27,857 nt of DNA from the IMG/VR virus record IMGVR_UViG_3300032087_002279, positions 1 to 27,857 of that record; one strand, 5' to 3'. Source of the DNA: a virus. The notes under the pieces were generated by a model, which made no database searches, was not told where the DNA came from, and worked only from the letters and a program-made list of their open reading frames with translations. Position 1 is the stretch's first letter. Every line of letters begins with the position of its first letter. Shown in pieces: positions 8,894-17,502 of this stretch. Position numbers and translations under genes: made by a program.

Positions 8894-11800
8894 TTAATCC
8901 TCGTATCTTGTATTGTCAACCTCATAAAACAGAATACCATAAAATATTTGGTTAAAGAATGTATCTGGATATTCTTCAATAAGTTCTCTACCATATTCTG
9001 CCAATCTATCACGCACATATGCACTTCTTTCTTTCTCACTGCGTAATGGGTCTATTGTAGGTGGATTTGCTTTACTAAATCTACCACCTTCAAACTCACC
9101 ACCATTTGTTAATACATTAATAGCTTCTTCTCTTTTTTCTAAATATTTTTGTAGAGGTGTAAATTCTGGAGAACTAGATAATATATCATTATCTTTCCAG
9201 GTTTGTAGTTCCATAATATCTAATGATGGGTCAGACTTTATTTCACCTATACCAAGTGATGAGAATCCTTTAATACCATATGCTTCTTCTAGTTCTCTTC
9301 TTTTAAGTGCATAATTACCATTAATCCATTTGTTAGATTTCTTTTGTTCTTTAGCAATTATTTGCAAATCTTCTTTAACTATTTGCAATTCTCTTTCTAA
9401 CAATGTTTGTCTAACTAACAAATCCCATTCTTTTTCTGTGTAATAATCTCTAAGTGCATTAAAGTCACCTGACCATACCCAATCATCATCAACTGAATCT
9501 GGTCGTATGTAGTATGCAGTTCTTGGATGTGTATCATACAATGCTCTGTTTTCTCTCTTTGACCAAAACTGTACAGCAGATTCTGTGTATGGTGTTCTAA
9601 CAGAAGGTTTATTTTTAGTTTGTATAAGTGGTATTGGATTGATACCAAATCTATCTATAAACTCTGACTGTGTTGTAGTGTAATCATAATCATTTACTTC
9701 TAACATTCTTCTGTATTCATCTGTAAGTGCTTGTACAAACCACCATTGACCATCTTTATCTTTTACTTCTAATCTTGGTTGTAATCCTGTAGGTAATGAT
9801 GCTTGTACAAGTCCTCTAACTAACCATTGGTTATTTGCTGCATCTCTGTATTTTTCTAAAGTATCACCTTGATTACCTGTGTCTGTAGGGTCTATTAAAC
9901 CTTTAGCATACATAACAGCAAGTGTATCAATAACAGAACTTGCATATCTTTTATCCAGTGTTTCTTCAGAGTTATTACTAAAATATTCTGCAGTTAAAAA
10001 CTTTTCAGCGTATGATGGCACAACCTCTGTAACTAATGAGTACAAATCTGTATTAGTTCTAAAATCTCCAAGTATAGATTTAGTTATAAATGTAGGTAAT
10101 GTAGTAACAATATTTTCAAAAAACTCTAATCCCCATACTTCTCTAGGTCCTACACCTGGTAAGAAACCATTAGCTGTTACCAAGTTAAGTGCAGATAAGA
10201 AACCTGCAGGTCTTACACGCACACCTTGTTGTCGTAAATCTTCTCCAAAAAAGTTTTTCTGTATAACACCGAATGGGTCAGGATAGCTAAACATACGCTT
10301 ACCTGTGACTGGGTCTTTAAAAAAGAATCCCATTTCTGCATCCCATGGTTTACCTTCATCACCTGCATCAAATGCTATTCTTGCTCTGTTAAATTTCTGT
10401 GGTCCTGTACCAAATAATCCACCCCAAGTCTTATAAACCTCTGCACCAATCTCTGGGAATGGTACATATGAAGCTAAAGCATCACTAAATTGATGTCTTG
10501 ACTTAGTGCTATACAATAAATCAACTACAGATGCACCTGCTTTTTTAGATAGTATTGCCATAAGTTGTTCCATAGTTGTTATCTCATTAGCAAAACCTAT
10601 CTCTTTGTAGGTAGTTATTTCATCTACAATCTCTCCTAGTATTTTTTCACCAAACTTACTACCACGAAGTGATGATTCTGCACCTTTTAAGAAATCTTTT
10701 GCTAAGTCCTCTGTCATTAACTTAATACCATCTAATCCATGTTCGTATATACTCCATCTGTACAATGGGTCACGATTAGCTATATCTGATGGTCCAGTAA
10801 GAAATGTAGAATATAAAAACTCTAGTCCTCTATCTAACTTTGCAACAGCAGCATCTAAATCACCCTTACTTCTATATTTATTATTCAAACCTACATACGC
10901 ACCATTAACATTATTTGGTAACACATCAATATCTTTTCTAAACAATTTCCACACATCTTTGTAATATTTAGATATTTGTCCTTGTATTGTTCTCATACCT
11001 TTACCTTGTGTAGCAAGTGTCCAACTTTCTAACCAGTCTGTGCCATCTACAAATCCACCATTTTTAAGGAAGTTAAGTGCTGCACTTGATGCACCTTCAA
11101 AACCATATTCGTATAATGGATAGACCATAGTTCCATTTTGAAATCTAATTGATGTTGCCCAATCTTCTGTTTTTGGTAAACCTGTTAATGGGTCTTTAAT
11201 TTGATATTGTCCACCAATGTGTCTTGATATTCTGTAACCTAATGCTTCTAAATTATTTCTTAATGCAACTGGATTATCTAATTGTTCTTTAGCTTGTCTG
11301 CCTCTTAGGTCTGCTTGTTTTACAAGTTGTTGCATAACTTGTTTACCATCATATGATGTAGTAAGCCAGTTCATTGTGCTATCTATACCATCATTTACTA
11401 ATCTCTGTGTAATTGGATTTTTAGATAATAGTATTAATTGATGAATCCAGTTTCTAATGTAATCATCTTCTATTTTACCATTTACAATTTTGTCGTAATC
11501 TACAAATACACCATCCATAGGATTAACTTTTACTGGTTCAAAAAATTCATTTAATGCTTTTCTTGACATAGATTGTAAATAAGACTCTGTCAATGGTAAC
11601 CAACTACCATCTGGTGCTACATTAGCAATACCTCTTTTTTTTCTTTTAACAACTCTTGCAACATCAAAGTTTGTATCATACAGTGCTTCCATAACTGCTT
11701 TACGAACTACTAAATCATTTGTAGAAGCATCTCTTAATCTTTCCATATCTGGTGCGTTTTTATTTACAAACCACAACAAGTTATCATCTACATCTATAGC

Positions 11801-14800
11801 TTTTTTCCAATATTTAAGATTGTCAGAATTTAATAAATTAGTTTTTAATATTTCATTTATTGTGTCATCTGGTAACCAAGCACTTAACTGCTTACCTTTT
11901 ATACCTAACATAGACATAGCTACTAATGCTTTTTCTATATTTTTAGGTGTTACTTCTTTGAGTGGTGGTATTACTACTGATACATCTAAATGTAATGTGT
12001 CATCAGTTTTATTAACCCACCAACCTAATACATGATTTTCTTTGCGTAAATATTTTTCACGCATAGCAGCTTGGTCACCGCTTTTTATAAAGTTATCAAG
12101 TATTGGTTCTAGTAAGTCACTTAATGATGTATCTGCACTAACACCTAATTTTTCTGCTATCTCTGACCTTTTTACTACTATACCTAAATTATGATATGGA
12201 CTGACTGTTCCAAATGATGCAGGATTTACTATACCTGTTTGTAAATTAAAAGAACCACCATCTGGGTTATCTAATATAGTATCTGCAATAGATTTTTTAT
12301 CTGATGTTACTTCTCTTAGTTGTCCTTTAAATACTCTTAGTTGTTTTACTTCTTCTATTCCTAATTCTCTAAATATAAAATCTCTACCATCATTACCACC
12401 TAATACCCAAGATACAAAGTCATCAGATGCCATACCATATTCGTTCATACCTATCTTCATATGTTTAAGTAGTCGTTCTACTTGTGGATATTCTATAGAT
12501 GCAGCTTTTACAAACTCTGGACCTAGTATTTCTTTTATTAATTCACTTTCTCTTTTTTTAATTCTTGTTCCCCACAACACATCACCATAAGCATTCTGCA
12601 TTTCTAATGTTTGACCACCTGCTAATTTAACTGCGTAATACTGTAATGGATGATTGAGTCCTATTCTTGAACCACTAAATATAATTCTTAATGCTTCTTC
12701 TGGTGTAACCCTAGTAGATAATGCAGGTCGTAACATCCATGATGGTTTTAATACTCTTTGTAGCAAATAATCTTGATACAACATACCAAGTGTTGTTTGA
12801 CCACCTGCTGTAGTTCTACCTGTTCTTGGGTCTGTCTTTAATTTTTTAGAACCTAATCTTTTTAACAATCGTTCTGTAATTTTGTCTGTAGGTTCATCTA
12901 TGTATTTTCTTAAATTAGAGTTTTTCTTACCTACTATTTGTCGCCATATAGGAAAAAATCTTTCTAGTTCTACATAGTCAATTAATGGTATGTAATTATC
13001 TACATACTCTGAAATCATTTGTGCAGTAGGTAATGCTTCAAAAACTACTTCTTCTTTACCACGCTTACCTGTTGTTTTTGTAACCTTTTTAAATTTAACT
13101 CCTGGATATGCTAATTGGTCTGGTGAACCTTCTACAGTCATATACCTTTTAAGGTCTGACTCATTAGCTAAGAAGTCCATTGTTTCTGCTATCTCATCTC
13201 TAAAATCTTCTAAGTCAGGATTTCTTTTTACTATTTCTTCTTTAATGTCTGCATATACTTCACGAACAGTTTGTAACATATCAGTGTTGTTGTCAGAATC
13301 TAATATTTGGTCTAAATATTTATTTCTAAGTTCTCTACTGAATCTTGCAGCTTTCATAATGCCATCAAGATTTCTTGCACTTTCTCCTACATTTTTAGAT
13401 GACATAACTCTGCCTGGTGCTAAATCAAAAAACCTACGCATTCTATGTGGCATAGACAATCGTAAATCTCCACCAACACCAATAATGCCTGTAAACAAAT
13501 TATCTGTAGCATTAGGATTAAATGCAGCTCTTGTCTTATTAGCTTGTTTTAACAAACTTCTTAATGCACCTACATCTGTATCTTTACCTAAATATTTTTT
13601 AGCAATTAAATTAGATGCTTCACCAAGTAAATTTGGTTGTATAGGAATGCGTAATTGATTACTTTCTGTTATAGCTCTTACTATGTCATCATTGATTCCA
13701 TACTTAAATGCCATAACTTTATCTACACCTGACAAATTACCATTTTGCATAAGTGATGTAAGTAATGTTTTCATAAAGTTTTTATCATCAACAACAGTAA
13801 GTAATTGCAATAATTCTACAGGTGCTTTGTTAAGACCTGGCATATCCATTAATGTTGATAAATCTTTATTTGCTACAAAAGCATCAAGTAACTTATCTCC
13901 TCTTTTGCTGTCTAATATTTGTGTAGCAGTCCTACCAAACATAAGTTTTCTAGCTTCTTTTCTTGTAATTTCTCTTGTTACACCTGGTGACACTTCTATA
14001 GTTCCACCTTTTATTGTTTTAACAAACTGATTTATAAGTGGTATATTTTTAACATCATCACCAACCTTTACAGTTTTAAATGCTTGTTGCATACCTTCAT
14101 CTACTAAACTTCTTAATCCTAGTTTTGCACCAGACAAATAACCTAATGCAAAGTTTGTAGGGTCACCAAAAACTCTAAATGCACCATCAATAACTGTAGA
14201 ACCTAACGCATAACCTAAATCATCTTTAGTAAAAAACTGTCCTGCAACAATACGACCTGGTGATATATTTACTTGTCCTGCTTTTCTAGTTTCTGTTTTA
14301 AATTGATTTTCTAGTTCTTCGTATCTTTCTGTAATTGGTACACCATAAATTTCCTCTGCTTCTCTTATAGAATCTGTTTCAGACAAACCTGACCTACGAG
14401 CATCTTTAAATCCCTGTGTTTCTTTTAATGGTGTAGATGCAGGAAAAAACCCTTTACCTAAGTTAAGTGGTTTACCTTGTCGTATTTGGTCGTAAGCTAA
14501 ATTAAACTCTGTTGGACCATAAGCATCTTTTGTATCTTTATATACATCTGCAAACTCTTTACCTAACAATGCAGTTCTAACTCTGTCTGCAGCTTTGTCA
14601 CCATCTACTCCTGGTAACCAACTAGCAACTCCTGTTAATCCACCTAAAAATGTATTAGCAGCAACTGCTTGTGCTTTGTTTATTCCTGACTCTTGTGCAG
14701 CAACAATAGATGATTTAAAGTTTCTTGATAAAGGTTGGAAACCTAAATCTAACATTAGCAAACCTAATTGTGATGCTCTTCTTGCTTTAGATACTTTATT

Positions 14801-15079
14801 TATGTTTTGCTGATTTTGTTTTATAGCAACATTGTTTTGTCGTTCTGATAATTGTAAAGCTAAATCAGAATCGTGTTCTAATCCTAGTAATGCACCATAC
14901 ATAACTAATTTTTTATCCATACTTGGATATGCTCTTGCAATATTAGCTGCACTCTCTGCAACCTCTGGTGTCATTGTATTTCTAAAAAACTTTATTTCTT
15001 GTAAATTAGCTTTAGTGTTTTTTGCTAAATAGTTATCTAGCTCTGGTGGACCAAATAGTATTTGTCTGTAATCTCTCAT
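8894..15079 (-). CDS. Giant putative ejection/internal virion protein, 2061 aa
   Basis: The largest gene in the window, about 22 percent of its length. It begins MRDYRQILFGPPELDNYLAK and overlaps the stop of the preceding gene by one base. It is mostly helical and charged, with a Gly/Ala-rich patch near residues 130-165 (AQAVAANTFLGGLTGVASWL) that could insert into membrane, and an aromatic region near residue 1530 (YVPFPEIGAEVYKTWGGLFG) followed by many Pro/Phe/Gly residues. No helicase, polymerase, protease or tape-measure repeat was recognised. Size and position beside other large non-enzymatic late proteins suggest a DNA-ejection or capsid-internal protein, functionally like the large internal proteins of T7-type phages but without recognisable sequence similarity. 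A giant tail or spike protein is less likely: there are no beta-helix or Gly-rich repeats. Confidence 0.6.
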   Translation of the reverse strand: MRDYRQILFGPPELDNYLAKNTKANLQEIKFFRNTMTPEVAESAANIARAYPSMDKKLVMYGALLGLEHDSDLALQLSERQNNVAIKQNQQNINKVSKARRASQLGLLMLDLGFQPLSRNFKSSIVAAQESGINKAQAVAANTFLGGLTGVASWLPGVDGDKAADRVRTALLGKEFADVYKDTKDAYGPTEFNLAYDQIRQGKPLNLGKGFFPASTPLKETQGFKDARRSGLSETDSIREAEEIYGVPITERYEELENQFKTETRKAGQVNISPGRIVAGQFFTKDDLGYALGSTVIDGAFRVFGDPTNFALGYLSGAKLGLRSLVDEGMQQAFKTVKVGDDVKNIPLINQFVKTIKGGTIEVSPGVTREITRKEARKLMFGRTATQILDSKRGDKLLDAFVANKDLSTLMDMPGLNKAPVELLQLLTVVDDKNFMKTLLTSLMQNGNLSGVDKVMAFKYGINDDIVRAITESNQLRIPIQPNLLGEASNLIAKKYLGKDTDVGALRSLLKQANKTRAAFNPNATDNLFTGIIGVGGDLRLSMPHRMRRFFDLAPGRVMSSKNVGESARNLDGIMKAARFSRELRNKYLDQILDSDNNTDMLQTVREVYADIKEEIVKRNPDLEDFRDEIAETMDFLANESDLKRYMTVEGSPDQLAYPGVKFKKVTKTTGKRGKEEVVFEALPTAQMISEYVDNYIPLIDYVELERFFPIWRQIVGKKNSNLRKYIDEPTDKITERLLKRLGSKKLKTDPRTGRTTAGGQTTLGMLYQDYLLQRVLKPSWMLRPALSTRVTPEEALRIIFSGSRIGLNHPLQYYAVKLAGGQTLEMQNAYGDVLWGTRIKKRESELIKEILGPEFVKAASIEYPQVERLLKHMKIGMNEYGMASDDFVSWVLGGNDGRDFIFRELGIEEVKQLRVFKGQLREVTSDKKSIADTILDNPDGGSFNLQTGIVNPASFGTVSPYHNLGIVVKRSEIAEKLGVSADTSLSDLLEPILDNFIKSGDQAAMREKYLRKENHVLGWWVNKTDDTLHLDVSVVIPPLKEVTPKNIEKALVAMSMLGIKGKQLSAWLPDDTINEILKTNLLNSDNLKYWKKAIDVDDNLLWFVNKNAPDMERLRDASTNDLVVRKAVMEALYDTNFDVARVVKRKKRGIANVAPDGSWLPLTESYLQSMSRKALNEFFEPVKVNPMDGVFVDYDKIVNGKIEDDYIRNWIHQLILLSKNPITQRLVNDGIDSTMNWLTTSYDGKQVMQQLVKQADLRGRQAKEQLDNPVALRNNLEALGYRISRHIGGQYQIKDPLTGLPKTEDWATSIRFQNGTMVYPLYEYGFEGASSAALNFLKNGGFVDGTDWLESWTLATQGKGMRTIQGQISKYYKDVWKLFRKDIDVLPNNVNGAYVGLNNKYRSKGDLDAAVAKLDRGLEFLYSTFLTGPSDIANRDPLYRWSIYEHGLDGIKLMTEDLAKDFLKGAESSLRGSKFGEKILGEIVDEITTYKEIGFANEITTMEQLMAILSKKAGASVVDLLYSTKSRHQFSDALASYVPFPEIGAEVYKTWGGLFGTGPQKFNRARIAFDAGDEGKPWDAEMGFFFKDPVTGKRMFSYPDPFGVIQKNFFGEDLRQQGVRVRPAGFLSALNLVTANGFLPGVGPREVWGLEFFENIVTTLPTFITKSILGDFRTNTDLYSLVTEVVPSYAEKFLTAEYFSNNSEETLDKRYASSVIDTLAVMYAKGLIDPTDTGNQGDTLEKYRDAANNQWLVRGLVQASLPTGLQPRLEVKDKDGQWWFVQALTDEYRRMLEVNDYDYTTTQSEFIDRFGINPIPLIQTKNKPSVRTPYTESAVQFWSKRENRALYDTHPRTAYYIRPDSVDDDWVWSGDFNALRDYYTEKEWDLLVRQTLLERELQIVKEDLQIIAKEQKKSNKWINGNYALKRRELEEAYGIKGFSSLGIGEIKSDPSLDIMELQTWKDNDILSSSPEFTPLQKYLEKREEAINVLTNGGEFEGGRFSKANPPTIDPLRSEKERSAYVRDRLAEYGRELIEEYPDTFFNQIFYGILFYEVDNTRYED

Positions 15080-15519
15080 TAAATACCAAAATAATCCTGT
15101 GGGTCTTTGCCCAATGCAGGTTCTGGTATTATATCCTCATTAAGCAACTCATCAAATATTGGGTCTTGTGTCATTTCTTTAGCTACTAATAAAAAGTTTT
15201 GTAATGTGTTTGTAGGTGCAATTCTTGGACCATTACTACCTGGACCTATTGGAATACCTGCAGTGTTTGGTTCAAACTGTCTATTTGTAGGTGCAGCAAT
15301 ATTTACAGGACTAGGTAAAGCACCAACATTAGGCATACCGCCAGTAAGTGCAGATTCTTGGTCTATAACATCTATAGCTTCTGTTTGTGCTTCTAATGCA
15401 GCAGTTTGCCCTGTTGGGTCGCCTTCCATTCTTGGAGGTGCTACTACATCATAATATGCACCATCTACTTTAATATCTGTAGCTTGTTTTAATTTACTTG
15501 GTTTTCTTCCTCTAACCAT
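15079..15519 (-). CDS. Small late protein downstream of portal, 146 aa
   Basis: The likely start is the ATG at 15519 (MVRGRKPSKLKQATDIKVDG). A longer reading from 15543 would need a TTG. The chosen start overlaps the preceding gene by 8 nt, with AGAAG and AAGGA just upstream. The N-terminus is basic; the middle (about 45-105) is rich in Pro, Gly, Ala and Asn and probably unstructured; the C-terminus is acidic (FDELLNEDIIPEPALG). No family recognised. A basic head with a disordered Pro/Gly middle fits a connector, adaptor or packaged accessory protein between portal and ejection proteins. This is inference from position only. Confidence 0.6.
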   Translation of the reverse strand: MVRGRKPSKLKQATDIKVDGAYYDVVAPPRMEGDPTGQTAALEAQTEAIDVIDQESALTGGMPNVGALPSPVNIAAPTNRQFEPNTAGIPIGPGSNGPRIAPTNTLQNFLLVAKEMTQDPIFDELLNEDIIPEPALGKDPQDYFGI

Positions 15520-15724
15520 TATCTTCTGGTCCTTCCAATTCAAACCCTAAACTTATATTAATCCATACACCAGGTATAGGTGTAGGTACAATCATATTCC
15601 CTATAGGAACATCACCTAATGACAATATATCTCTGTAAATTATTGGTTCATCATATTCTACTTTTCCCCAATCTTCTTGATTTATTATGTCAAAAAATTT
15701 AGCGTTAATTTCACTTTCAGGCAT
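15512..15724 (-). CDS. Small conserved-looking late protein, 70 aa
   Basis: Begins MPESEINAKFFDIINQEDWG. The ATG overlaps the portal stop by one base and its 3' end overlaps the next gene by 8 nt, so it is embedded in the late operon and probably translationally coupled to both. Acidic N-terminal half, then a Pro/Ile/Val-rich strand-like segment (VPTPIPGVWINISLGFELEG). No Cys, no membrane segment, no motif recognised. Position after portal suggests a head-completion or connector accessory, but nothing in the sequence proves it. Confidence 0.55.
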   Translation of the reverse strand: MPESEINAKFFDIINQEDWGKVEYDEPIIYRDILSLGDVPIGNMIVPTPIPGVWINISLGFELEGPEDNG

Positions 15725-17502
15725 TATACACCTTCTGGTTGTGGTGCAGGTTGTTGACCTAAAGCACCTAATACTTGTTCTATACCTACTGGTGAAGCAC
15801 CTAATCCTAATCCCTGTTGTTGCTGTTGTTGTCCTAACAACGCTAATTCTTCTGGTGATGGTTCATCACCTTCTGCTGTGTAAAATTTATCTAATATCTC
15901 TGACATTTTTTGTGGATTTTTTCTTATTTCTATAGCTGACATTAATGCTCTTTGGTCACCTTGTGCAGCTTGTGACATAAGTGTTTCAAACAATACTGTT
16001 TCTGCTTTTTCTGCATTTATGCGTTGTTGTATTTTAGTAATGTTATCTAATCCATCCATATTTTCTTGTAATGTCTGTGTATCAATTATGCCCTGTTGTT
16101 TTAATTGCAACCCTGTAATAATTTTTTGTGGCTCATCAAAACCTGCCATAACACCATAGACTCTTCTTGTTTCATACAATTCTGATATGTCAGACTTAGG
16201 TGTGTATGATTCTTTGTATGCTGTTCCTTTATGTACACCTGCAATAGGTTTTCTTACATTAGGAAACATTATTTCATCATATTCTAATCTTTTAGCATCT
16301 ATTTCTTGTAATGCCTCTTTCAATACTGTTTGATATTCTCTTACATGAAGTGATGCAGATTGTCCTAGTTCTTCTAATCCTCTACCTGTAACAAACGCAT
16401 TAGGAGATTGTCCATCATCAGATACTGGATAAGCAGCACCAAGTCGCAAGTGTCGTTCAAGTCTATCTACTTGTTGAAATAATTGGTAAGGTAGATTGTT
16501 GACTGGCTTAGACACTTGCGAACCAGGTGTTAAATAGTTAACAGCAAATCTGCCTTTTCTATATTTTCCTGATTCAATCTCACCAACTATATTTGTTTCT
16601 GTAAATACTGCATCTTCCATAGCAATAGTTCCAAGTATGTTTATCTTTGCCATGTTTGCCATTAAACCTGTAATGTGTTGAAACTGTGATTGCATTTGGT
16701 CAAACGCATATCGTTTAGCTACAACAAAACATGGACCTGATTTTAAGACATTAGGCATAAAGTCAATAATCTTTTTATTTTCTGGTAAATAAATGTATGT
16801 GCCTTCTTTATCTTTGTACTCTACTAATACTTTGCCATGACCTGTAGAGTTTGCCCAACTACCTGCTCTATCTGTGCTATCTAGTAAAGCAGAGTATGGG
16901 TTTTGAAATCCATCATTATCTTCAGATGCGTAGATATATGCTTTTGCTTCTGGATATTGTTCTGCTAATACTGTGTGTGGAACTCTACGAATTATTGCTA
17001 ACTCATCAGGTTGTTGGTCATTACCAAAAGTTCCTGGATAACAAGTAAATGGGTCTTGCAACTCTGCATATGGATATGGATTACCATCTTTATCTCTTCT
17101 ATGTCCTATAGTCCAAACTACAAAACCATATCCTGGTAACCATCTTGCAGCTTGTGGTAATTGCATATGTAGCTTTTGATATTTGTCATATGCCATAACA
17201 ATGCGTTCTAGTTTTTCAGATTTTTTTCTAGCTCTTTCGCTATCTTTGTCGTTTATAATATCAACTTTTAAATCTGGACTTCTACCAAGTTTTTGTGCAA
17301 ATCTTTCTAGTGCGGTTAAAAATAAATTAGGTGCAGGTAGTTCGTGATACTCAACATTAATACTGTTACCTAGCAACGCTTTTACTGCTGCTTCTCCACC
17401 ATTCATAATGTCACGAATCCTAGACCTATCAACTAATTGTTCTTGATTGATAACTCTAAGGTAATCTATTCTATCGTATAATTTGTCGCTATCTAAAGGC
17501 AT
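15724..17502 (-). CDS. Portal protein
   Basis: A protein of 592 residues directly after TerL. Portals form the dodecameric ring at one capsid vertex through which DNA is packaged and ejected. Support: position immediately downstream of TerL; typical length; an N-terminal region with NLFLTALERFAQKLGRSPDL (about 60-80); and a long helical stretch followed by WLPGYGFVVWTI (about 122-133), a core element I associate with actinophage portals. The centre contains the long helices expected of stem and wing. The C-terminus is Gln/Gly/Pro-rich (about 555-592) and probably disordered. It abuts TerL with no gap. The call rests on gene order and general pattern; portals diverge strongly, so a profile search would settle it. 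Confidence 0.8.
   Translation of the reverse strand: MPLDSDKLYDRIDYLRVINQEQLVDRSRIRDIMNGGEAAVKALLGNSINVEYHELPAPNLFLTALERFAQKLGRSPDLKVDIINDKDSERARKKSEKLERIVMAYDKYQKLHMQLPQAARWLPGYGFVVWTIGHRRDKDGNPYPYAELQDPFTCYPGTFGNDQQPDELAIIRRVPHTVLAEQYPEAKAYIYASEDNDGFQNPYSALLDSTDRAGSWANSTGHGKVLVEYKDKEGTYIYLPENKKIIDFMPNVLKSGPCFVVAKRYAFDQMQSQFQHITGLMANMAKINILGTIAMEDAVFTETNIVGEIESGKYRKGRFAVNYLTPGSQVSKPVNNLPYQLFQQVDRLERHLRLGAAYPVSDDGQSPNAFVTGRGLEELGQSASLHVREYQTVLKEALQEIDAKRLEYDEIMFPNVRKPIAGVHKGTAYKESYTPKSDISELYETRRVYGVMAGFDEPQKIITGLQLKQQGIIDTQTLQENMDGLDNITKIQQRINAEKAETVLFETLMSQAAQGDQRALMSAIEIRKNPQKMSEILDKFYTAEGDEPSPEELALLGQQQQQQGLGLGASPVGIEQVLGALGQQPAPQPEGV

Noticed and set aside
637-15079. Many plus-strand open frames of 60-140 codons opposite the late genes
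   Set aside because: They lie antisense to long, well-supported genes, lack ribosome sites and have low-complexity Ser/Leu/Ile-rich translations typical of reverse-frame shadows.
8894-15079. Tape-measure protein call for the 2061-aa product
   Set aside because: No periodic helical repeats or paired frameshifted chaperone genes, and it directly follows head genes without tail-tube genes.
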